64,000 bases of DNA from positions 62,001-126,000 of the forward strand of contig NC_082407.1 in assembly GCF_004011695.2 (NCBI RefSeq), in the 5' to 3' direction. Shown in pieces: positions 55,308 through 64,000 of the stretch (position 1 is the first letter of the stretch; each line of letters starts with the position of its first letter). The position numbers were made by a program, and so were the translations under genes. Below the pieces are notes generated by a model. That model ran no database searches. It worked only from the letters and a program-made list of their open reading frames with translations, and was not told the origin of the DNA. Source of the stretch: Ascochyta rabiei (taxonomy: Eukaryota; Ascomycota; Dothideomycetes; Pleosporales; Didymellaceae).

Positions 55308-57306
55308 GGTCGTCGAGGAGTGCGAGAGAGGCTTCTGCGCGACTGCTGGGTGGCCGAGTGGCTATATGCTGCCTGTTGATGTGCATGTCGCTCTACAGCG
55401 CTAGTCGCACTGCATGCAGAGCGGAACATCTGTGGCTGTGAAATGGCCCCCAACTCGAAGATTAATATCCCGTACCCCTGTGAGGCAGCCTTTCCTGCGT
55501 CTGGGCGGCCTGCCTTAGCGTCGTACAGTTGCCGTCCCTGGCGCATCAAGCATGTTCGAGAGATGGCACCGTCAGATGCTGTACGTCGATGCTTGAGACG
55601 TCCCCTCCACCACTCGCCGGCCTCTGCGGTGGGCTGCAGGGTAAGCGGCGCTGGCTGCCGTGGGTGTTGGAAGGGATCACGTGCGGGTCGTGTCCGTCTT
55701 GAGGTGAGGAGTGCGTGCCGAGCAAAGTGGGGAATGCCAAGACTGCCAAGCGCAGTGCAAGCAAAAGCGCATCGTCTCCACCACTCGAAGCTTGCGACAG
55801 CTCAGCGGTCAAGCGCAGTCGATGCGGGCGAACTCGATATCGACAGGCCATCCCTGCACGCCTTTTCCTTGCGCGCGCTTAGCGAGATGAGATTGGGGGC
55901 CTGTCAGCCGCGCAGCTCCTCGCAATCCACAGGCAAGCACCGCCTGCCGTCAAGGCCTCCCAGTCTGCACAGTGGCTGGAGATTTATTCGCAGCAACTCC
56001 ATATCTAGGCTTCAGCTGCAGCGCCCAGCCCTGCACGTTGGGGCCTGACAGTATGCAGGCAGCTAAGCGCCGGCCAGGGTAGGAGACGGTAGTTTCCGTC
56101 CCGTCTTCACGCATGCACTACATCAACCCTCCTTCTTTTCTTCATCTTCCTCGTAGCAACAGCGGATATGTTGAGCCAGCGCCCGTGCAAACGCTCCCTA
56201 AGGCGCAGACACACTACTCAACCCCACGTCGCAATTCCCCGTGCGCAAATGACAAACAGGTACCAACTCAGCTGCGGCTGTGGTCGTGCGATCAATCTTT
56301 GTTAACGCGGGCTGGGTTAGCCTCGTGAGGATCGGCGGCGGCGTCACGTGGTGGTGAGCCTTGCAGAGCGTATGGCAATAGGATTGGCCAAGGCCATAAC
56401 GAGCGGAGTTGGAGAGCTCGTGCTGGATACAGACCAAGGGGAGGGCAGGCTGCTGGTACCCGTCCAAGCTGCTAGCTCAGATGCTCTCTCTGAGCTCCAG
56501 TGCGAGCGTGCAGAGGGAAGAGCAGCGTGAACAAACAATAATGACCCCTCTACTTGTTTTGCTAGAGGCCGCTTTGGGTTAATCAACTACCTAGATAGGC
56601 TTAACACCAACTACACTGGGTAAGCGGCACCTCTGAAGGTGAATATCGTTTTGTTGTCTGACAACTTTGCATGCACTTTGAAACTGCACCTATGCTTTGA
56701 AGCACCCCTGCTTGCATCGTACTATACCACATCTCTCACAATAACACGCAACACAACACCCTTCGATTGTCCTTTCTAAAGCCAGCATTAAGTACAGCGC
56801 TCGGGCAAAGCGCGCCAATACATCGCACAACTGAAGGCCTCGACTCATGCCCATCTACTCGTATCTCGCTACGACCGCTAAAGCAGCTGCAGAACTGGCA
56901 CCAACAAGCAAGCAATTGCGCACTCGCGGAAGGTTGGTAAGAGCGTTAGTCGACACGGCAAGGCGGGTGCATGCAGCTCAATGCCATCGTTGTGTGCTTG
57001 CCACGGCCACACCTGAAGATGACGATGGTGCTGCTGGGGAAAGTATTCTCGGCGCTGGGAGCTGTCAGGCTTTGATCGAACTTCGGTGTCCGAAAATCTC
57101 GGCGCTGTAACCTTAGGCACCTACGGGTCGTCGGCCGAATGCTGTGCGCAGTCATCACGTGACTTCACTGCGCCTCCTGATTGCATTCGTGCTTACATGC
57201 ATATACCCCGCCCCATGCGCTGGCATCTCAGCCTTCTACCTCGCAAGATAACCATCTCGTCTTCCTACTACGTACTTCATTGCTACCAAAGTGTAGAGGC
57301 TCTGGC
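55308..57306. other. Intergenic region, GC-rich, no supported gene
   Basis: Open frames up to 200 codons (55443-56048 plus) are Arg/Ser/Ala-rich translations of GC-rich DNA without domains and are judged non-coding. Confidence 0.4.
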
Positions 57307-58889
57307 ATGCGTTTGCTCAATGTTTCCACCTTCGAGCTGCAACCCTTTTACGGAGATGACATTCCACCCTACGTGATTCTCTCGCACACTTGGCTCCAGG
57401 AAGACGAAGAGGTCACTTTTGAACAGCTACGATTCGGTCACCACTGGAGAGCACTTCGCGGTGCCCGCAAGATCGAGTACACATGCAAGCAGGCCGCTCA
57501 GGATGGCTACAAGTGGGCATAGGTTGACACATGCTGTATCGACAAGACGAACAGTTCTGAGCTGTCAGAACCAATCAATTCTATGTTCCAATGGTACCAG
57601 AAGGCTGAAGTGTGCTATGCTTATCTCATGGATATCGAGCAGCACTCCACCTTTCTCAACAGCCGGTGGTGGAGCTGGGTATGGACGTTGCAGGAACTGG
57701 TCGCACCATCCAGGCTGCAGTTTTATGACCAGCAATGGAAGACTCTTGGCTTCAAACATCAACTGGCCAATGAAATTGCTTCTCAGATCGGAATTGATGC
57801 AGAGGTCCTGTGCGACTCCAGCAAGATGCTTCTGAAGAGCGTTGCAACCCGAATGTTATGGGCTGCACATCGTCAAGCGACCAGGGCCAAGGATCCCGTG
57901 TATTGCCTGCTTGGAATCTTTAACATCAGAATCACCATGCAGTACGGTGAAGGTGAAAAGGCCTTTGTGCAACTTCAAAGAGAGATCTTGCGCACCACAA
58001 ACGATGTGTCATTATTCGCCTGGAACCTGAGAACGCATACATGGCCTTGAGTTCACTGCAACGCGGGAGCTGAGAAGACACAGGACCATGCCAAAGTTGC
58101 AAGTGACCTTGTCAACGCCTGGTTCGAATGGCCGATGCCTTCCCTCATCGTTGATGACATCGACTGGTCCAAAGTTGAGAAGAGTCACTCGTGCGGGACT
58201 GTTGATTCAGATCTCTTTGCGCCCTCTTTGGACTGTTTCGAAAACAGTGGTGGCATTAAGTTGCACAACCCTCTTGCCTACGACACATATGTCGAAGAAC
58301 AGCGGGGAATATTTGAATTATCCGCCTACACCATACCCACTGGGTCATTAACAATCGCTTGAGTAAGGTTCCCAACATGAACGAAGCTTGGCTTGCACTG
58401 CTTCCTTGCTCGATATGAGATGCGCCACATATCATGTTCCGGAAGGTTAACTGGGGCTCTGCTTACAACAGAGAAGAATGTTTTGTACAACATTCTTTTA
58501 AAGACGGCACAAGCACCGTCTTAATTTCAAGTGTGTGGCACAGAAACGCTAGGGCTGAAGATCTTAAGAGACACCCGTCTATATCTTCAGTTGAGTTGCT
58601 CAGACGCAAATCGTGCGGCAGCTCTCTTAATTCCGACCCAAGCAGTGCTCTTGCCGCAACACTTGTTTTTAAGCTTGGATTGGGAATCGAGAACTATCCG
58701 TTTGATGTCCTCCCAGGAAGCGAGTGGAAACATGACCAGACTATGCCGAACTTCTTTCGCGTGACACTAGAGGAGCCAGTCTCGCCTGCCAAAAGCATCG
58801 TCTTCTGTTTGTTTAACGGCCGCATGACGCTCTATATGAGATGGGCGCAGGGCAATAGCGTACGAATGCTATTAAGGCAAACAAACTAA
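57307..58889 (+). pseudogene. HET-domain protein pseudogene
   Basis: From ATG 57307 one frame reads MRLLNVSTFELQPFYGDDIP, then PYVILSHTWLQEDEEVTF (HET box 1) and KIEYTCKQAAQDGYKWA. A TAG at 57520 follows, then VDTCCIDKTNSSELSEPINS and MFQWYQKAEVCYAYLMDI (box 2), then RWWSWVWTLQELVAPSRLQF (box 3, R-x-W-T-L-Q-E), and DPVYCLLGIFNI. A TGA at 58048 interrupts again, and the frame ends at 58362. A further protein-like segment in another frame (58434-58889) continues to the TAA at 58889. The first stop replaces a Trp-like position (TGG to TAG), a G-to-A change. Role of the intact family: trigger of vegetative-incompatibility cell death. The copy is complete in outline but cannot make a full protein. 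Confidence 0.85.
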
Positions 58890-60907
58890 AGAGACGGAGA
58901 AGTCCTACAAGCTCTAGCAGAACTTGAAGAGTACACCGCTCTACCGCCAATCCCTGGCATGATACGCCTACGCGCTTGCTATAAAGTGTTAAGCTTCTTT
59001 AACTAAGTCGTGACCACTTTAAGAATCACACGACAGGAGTTTCTAAGCCAGGAGGAGTTTAATAGCAGTGCAACAAGTGCTTTAGGTGACACGGTGTATG
59101 TCACTCGGAGAGACTAGCAGATACGGTAGAACACAAGCCTAATGCTCAACAACCTGGTGTCGCGGCAAGCGGCTGAGTTACAGCTTTTGAGGTTGTGATT
59201 TAGTTCTGCTACAGTCCATCAGTACAGTTACGCGGACAATCCCAGAGTTCTGCTCATCTGCGAAATCAATTAACCCTTTCGTGAGAATCTGCAATAAAAC
59301 ATCAACACCATTCCGATGGGCTCTATTCAAGGCAAGCTTACGGTTTTCAGGGCAGGAGTATCAATAGAAACGGCTGCTGAACAACCTAGTAAGCCTCCAC
59401 CAATTCACAGCTTCAAATCGTAACAGTACGACCAAGCCAACAACGAACATCCCTTATTGCTAGGCTGGTAACTTTGCGCCGCGTTTGCTTAAATGTAACA
59501 GCGATTTTATACTGATCCTTGGAAGATGTTCTGTAGATACAGCACAAATATGTAAGTGTTGAAATTGAGCCGCTAGCCAAGTGCGAACTAATTCATTTCT
59601 GTCGGTATACCCCTGAGGATCCTGGAAAGTGTTTCTTTGATCCCAGAAATCTAGACGCGAACTTTCATCTTATCGCAAGCCCCTCTGAAGATCCTTTTTG
59701 TCACTTGAAGCTTCCTGAGCTCTTTTTCATGATATCAATTCCTCGCACTCGCCTTCAATGCTGGAAAGGTCCGGAGTTGAGTCTTAACCTCAACAATCTA
59801 ATCCTTGGCTACTTCCATCTTCGTTCCTGCATTAACGACTACCTCTGAAAACAGTCACACGCTACCCGCGCTCTTGTAGTGCAACAAACCTGCGCTTTTT
59901 TGTTACTAAAAAACCATACTATAGCGCGTAAGTTTGTCTCGCAGTGAGACGACGCTTTGAGCTGCAGCACCGCTCTTCTAGAATACACCTACAGGCGCTT
60001 TCGTTCTGGTAGGGGTAGAGCGTTGGTCTTGAGGGTGCTTGCAAAACTCTTTGCTTTGCCTTTGTGTCGCTGCTTTTTGTCTGTAGCCAGTGAGAGGTTG
60101 GGGTACTGTGTCTTGATTTAACGTTGCGCTACCTTGACGAGTGCATATTTGGCATCGGCAGTTCCACACGCGTAACGTCCAGCACAATATTCGGAGTGTT
60201 TGCAGGTGGAGGCAGGTAATGTTGAGTGGATGGACGTTACGATGTGGTGCGTTATTTCAAGTCATGAGTGCGTGCACTCTGTGGGTAAGTACAGGGTGCA
60301 AGACAGAGATTTTCTGGGCGCGCAAAGCTTCTAGCAACGTACAGGTGCTCTTGTAGATTGATCCCTAGTGAGTATGTAAATTGATCTTGTCAGTGGGACG
60401 TGCGTCGAAAGGGGCGGGGCAGGACTACAACACATTATGTAGCAGGGAAAGGGAAGACTGGATGTCTAAAAGCTTCTGCAGGGGTATTTGCAAGAAAAAA
60501 AGCCAACTACAGCACTAACCACACATACTTGTAGTGCACCACGAGATTAATGAGGCGTATGCCATTATGGGGACGCCAAGTGAAATGTGAGCCACTTAAG
60601 ATTGGACCTGTCACGGTGTATGTCTATTTAAAAAGACGGAGCATTCGGACGCGCAAAGTCATCAGTCATTTTGCCAAGCTGACAAAACCCTGCAATACCG
60701 GTGCCCTGCTGTTGATGATGATGAAACCTCGTAGCTGTCCCTTCATGGAACAAAGCGCCAAGATGTGAGTGTGAAGAAGCTGAAAGACCTTTGGTGAAGT
60801 ACAATGAAGGTACGACGACAACCATCACCACTCTTTCCAACAGCACCTCAGCACGGCTTGAATCAGTCCCACTGCATAACACACCTCCGCACCTCCCTCC
60901 ATCTCCT
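58890..60907. other. Region without recognised genes, partly AT-rich
   Basis: About 2 kb downstream of the HET pseudogene. Only short open frames are present; no family signature, TIRs or clear repeat were seen. Confidence 0.4.
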
Positions 60908-61468
60908 CTACCCCTGCTTCCCCACCTTCCTTCCCCTCACTGGCCCAATAACAGACTCCACAATTCTCTCCCCGCCACCCCTGACCTTCTCCAGCTCCCA
61001 CTGAATTCGCATCCTGACCAGCCTTCTTAGCCCATCGCTCCTGCGCGGCGGAGGCCTCAGCAGCGCACTGGGATCGTCTTTCTGCGCCCTGAGCACAGCC
61101 ATGGAGATGCAGACCTCGCGGTCAAAGGCGAGGGCTTTCTTTCTGCGGGTGCGCGGGAGTTTGGAGGGCGTTGATGGTGATGTAGGGAGGGTTGTGCGCG
61201 TGCGCTTTGGGGTGTAGGGTGTTAAGAGGGGATCGGTGGAAGGACGAGCGCGCTTTCGTGGCGCTAACGGTGTGGTGGGTCTTCTGGGTTTGCGCGGTGT
61301 TTGTGGCTCCGGGGTACTTGGTAGGCTGGCTGGGACTGGGGTGGTGGTTGTTGTAGATGATTTTGGACGCGGCGTAGAGGCGCTCTTAGTTGGCGTTCTC
61401 ATCAGCGCGAGAGAGGAGAGTAGAGCGGCCTCCATGGCAGCTGTCTTTGGCGATGGCAGGGCTGACAT
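60908..61468 (-). CDS. Hypothetical basic Ser/Thr/Pro-rich protein, 186 aa
   Basis: A single exon starting MSALPSPKTAAMEAALLSSL. Residues 25-115 are Thr/Pro/Ser/Arg-rich with many S/T-P sites and basic clusters that look like nuclear localisation signals (PRKRARPS, TPKRTRTT, RTRRKK). Residues 118-175 are helical and charged: AFDREVCISMAVLRAQKDDP, then RRLVRMRIQWELEKVR. No signal peptide or TM. The pattern suits a nuclear, cell-cycle-phosphorylated or chromatin-associated protein, but no family is recognised. Confidence 0.55.
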   Translation of the reverse strand: MSALPSPKTAAMEAALLSSLALMRTPTKSASTPRPKSSTTTTTPVPASLPSTPEPQTPRKPRRPTTPLAPRKRARPSTDPLLTPYTPKRTRTTLPTSPSTPSKLPRTRRKKALAFDREVCISMAVLRAQKDDPSALLRPPPRRSDGLRRLVRMRIQWELEKVRGGGERIVESVIGPVRGRKVGKQG

Positions 61469-64000
61469 ACTGGGGTGACCGGGAGAAAGTGGAGAGTCCC
61501 GGAGTTGAAATTGGGAATGGAAAGCTTGCCCATGTTCGTCTTCACTTCACTGCAAAATGAGGAGGCTGGACAAACGAAATAGTTTGTGTCGCTGCTTCAT
61601 AGTGACCCATTTTCAGCACCGTTAAAGCCTGTAGATTAAGTCGCGTCCGCCTCCCAGCATGCCCTTTTCACAGTAAAGGCTCATGGCTTCTGTACAGTAG
61701 CGGCTGGTAGGGACGCAGCGCCAAGCCCACTGACATGACTTCTTTGACCTACAGCATGAGCTGCACAGGTCAAAGAAGTCGTAGCAACTGGGATAGCCCC
61801 AGTCAACCGCACACAGTGAAAGCCAGCGCCTATGCCTACGTTGTTCTGCCATGTTTTCTGATCGATTGCAATGTTTTGGCGTTCTTCCCAATTGCTCGAG
61901 TGACCTTATGCCGTGCCTTAGAACCATATAGCCTGCGCCGGTGGGGCGCAGATCAATGAGGCGCAGAATGTGATCAAAAGGGCAGTGTGCAGGGCAGCAA
62001 TGGGTCACGTGGGTGAACCACATGCGCGAGAAGCACATGCCACGTTACAAGTGCATAAGAAGGCGCTAAAGTTGTACTGACAGTGGTGCTATATGTGGCC
62101 ATTGTTGGAGGTTTCGTTGGCGTTTGTGTTGGCGCCGTCGAGAGGAACGGGTCGAGTCTGGAAGCAGCACGCTGGCTCCAGAACGCGATGGTCTGTGCTG
62201 AATCGTGGCGTTGTACCAAAGTCTCTTTCGACGTCTATCCACGCACGCCTGACATGTCTTTGCCCCACCAAGGCGCGATTTCGTGTGGTTGCTACAATGA
62301 TACTCTTGGAAATTACAATTCCAACCTGATTTGTTTTGGAATGACGTACTAGACGCCGACCAAATTATGGCACACCTGCCTTTCGAGCGTCAATGCAATG
62401 GCAGCCTCCTTTGTGAACTGCAGCAGATTTCGACCTTGTATCAGGCATGAAGAAACTTTGCCAGCGGTCCAACAGCCACACTTCAAGAGCCTCTGTCCTA
62501 CATCGACGTTCTGGTGCAAGGATCAGCGCTATAGTACAAAAACCTCCAGCACGCAGTCTGGTCTGAGTAGGTAACACCTCTTACAACCGAGCCACAGCCA
62601 CAAGTTGGTCATCTGAAAAGAGGGAACGAGGACGAAGGTGCCTCATGGTCAGCGTTCAGGGAAATACCAGGAGGCGCTGCAGGCTCACCACAGTATACCA
62701 TCAGGAATGTCGATGGAATAGTGATGGTGTCTCTTGAGTGCGGACAACGTTACTGCCTTTAGCCTTCACGCTAGCGCATTCTTAGGTCCGGTACGGTACG
62801 ACGACAGAGCTGACGGTGCACTTCTCTCACCTGCGTCTCTCACCAAGATGTCACCCACCATGCCTTCAACTCCCTCTCTTGCTATGCAGGGAAAACGCAG
62901 ACGAGTCGACCTTGAAGTTAACCTTGACACTTGCGATTTCGTACAACAAGCGCTTCTACTGCCGCCGCCGTGTGCCCCAATCTCAAGCTTGCAAGCCCCC
63001 GCTGAGCTTGCTACTGAGGATTTTCATCTAAAAGGCGCCGCAGCGAATACCTCTACGATGACGATTCACTAGACGAGCTGGCCTGAGCACGGCATTGGAT
63101 TCGAGCGTCATTACGATTGGATTCAGAGTTTCTGCCTTTGTTAAATTGATACTCCCCTTCGATTAAATGGGCTTCAAAGCTCCTTTGCGACTTGCTTCAT
63201 ACAGAATCACAAGTGATCTTCTTAGGTCTGTTATTCTTCCACTTCAAGCGAGGCGTATTATAGTTTAGTGATATAGATACTCATTGCTTATATCATGACA
63301 AGAAGCTCCGGATCTGCTATATTCAGCGATCACCCTGATATGCACCTAGAGGGATCAAGAACAGCAGTTTCCATCTGTGATGGTTGTGATGTTGCGAATC
63401 GTCATCAGCCATGCCACTAGCACCCATCGTACCTTGACACGGATATCGCTGAAGAACTGCAGATGTTATGCCTTTTGTCTACCGCGAGTTGCTTCAAAAC
63501 CCGACTTAGTGCCCTCTACACAACAGCAGTCTGTTCTGTCTTCGGGTGATAGCACACTGGGCGTCGGAGCAACATCGTCTACATCGCCTGCAGTAGCGTT
63601 GCCTGCAAGAGGAGAGAGCTAGAATCTACCAAGACAGACATCGACTGAGAATCCTGCATTCGGAATGCCGACCTTGGTTGCAGGAGGTGATGTGTTACCA
63701 TCAACGAGACGTAAGCACTTAAGAAGCAAACCCTTACACAAAGGACAGAGGCCACAGCTGCAATCGCAGATTGCGATTTATGAGCTGGCCACTGCGCAGC
63801 CTTGCTAAGAGGCACAGGTCTGTCTATGCGCCATCTCAAACCACAGCTCGAGTCAGACGGCAGTGTCACCAGCCCTTTTCAACCAACGCCTGCGTACCTC
63901 AGAGACATCGAAAGTGCGGGTCCGTTAGCGTCAGGCGCAGAGATGGCCGCTGAGCAGTCTCTACTTCCTTGCAAAGCAGGTAAGCGCACCCTACCAGTGC
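61469..64000. other. Right end of the window, no supported gene
   Basis: A perfect 14 bp inverted repeat lies at 61737-61780. A Cys-rich minus-strand frame (62038-61622) and plus-strand frames at 62083-62352 and 62734-63072 have no recognised product or splice partners. Confidence 0.4.
61737..61780. repeat. Perfect 14 bp inverted repeat with 16 nt loop
   Basis: The left arm GACTTCTTTGACCT (61737-61750) and right arm AGGTCAAAGAAGTC (61767-61780) are exact reverse complements and can form a hairpin in DNA or RNA. Confidence 0.85.

Noticed and set aside
55443..56048. 201-codon plus-strand open frame
   Set aside because: Arg/Ser/Ala/Pro-rich translation of GC-rich DNA, without domain or signal peptide.
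62083..62352. Small secreted protein (frame reading VLYVAIVGGFVGVCVGAVER)
   Set aside because: The open frame begins at GTG, the only nearby ATG is in another frame, and no orthologue-like motif is present.
1..64000. tRNA genes
   Set aside because: I scanned by eye for paired A-box and B-box (GGTTCGAATCC-like) sequences; the few B-box-like hits (for example near 18080) have no matching A-box or cloverleaf. A tRNAscan run would be decisive.

Overview
This window comes from a filamentous ascomycete (Pezizomycotina, probably Dothideomycetes, although the sequence alone cannot settle the class). Four things point there: short 46-146 nt spliceosomal introns with GT...AG ends, a dispersed single 5S rRNA gene, fungus-specific families (HET, PNP/NB-ARC/TPR, fungal rhodopsin, CorA-like, hevein-type chitin-binding), and mobile elements full of C-to-T/G-to-A nonsense codons as left by repeat-induced point mutation (RIP). 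Genes were assembled by hand from exons; where all splice phases close, the model is well supported.

Left part (1-17.7 kb). A fungal rhodopsin-type membrane protein runs off the left edge. It is followed by a secreted flavin oxidase (1.5-3.2 kb), a secreted protein with three chitin-binding domains (5.1-6.4 kb), a 3.5 kb Mutator-like element (7.0-10.5 kb) sitting exactly on the stop codon of a decayed secreted-protein gene, a cytochrome P450 (11.8-13.4 kb) and a 14-TM drug-efflux type MFS transporter (14.4-16.2 kb). Oxidase, P450 and MFS look like tailoring and export parts of a specialised metabolism locus, but no backbone synthase is in view. A broken HET-domain piece lies at 17.1-17.6 kb.

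Middle (17.7-36 kb). After about 5 kb without recognisable genes comes the most interesting block (24.5-31 kb). It holds an NB-ARC/TPR receptor (NLR) on the minus strand, a CorA-like membrane protein, and a stand-alone purine-nucleoside-phosphorylase-like (PNP) protein on the plus strand. The NLR N-terminus and the PNP C-terminus carry the same short Gly/Asn motif (F-G-x-x-N-x-G-F-x-A-G-N-I-Y-G-x-V). That is the layout of the known HET-S/NWD2 amyloid-signalling pair, here apparently with a PNP-type partner. The NLR has near-identical 126 bp TPR units, one of which carries a RIP-like stop. A 5S rRNA gene (33.3 kb) and an intronless GST-like gene (34.8 kb) follow.

Right part (36-64 kb). An AT-rich block holds a 5'-truncated Tad1-like LINE (16 bp target duplication) with a Fot1/pogo element nested inside it. 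Beyond it lie a dynamin-like pseudogene and an intact dynamin-like GTPase on the same strand, two lineage-specific genes of unknown function (49.1 and 51.6 kb), a single-pass surface protein (54.2-55.3 kb), a HET-domain pseudogene with two in-frame stops (57.3-58.9 kb) and a basic Ser/Thr/Pro-rich protein (60.9 kb). Overall this is an accessory, repeat-rich region enriched in non-self recognition families, many of them broken.
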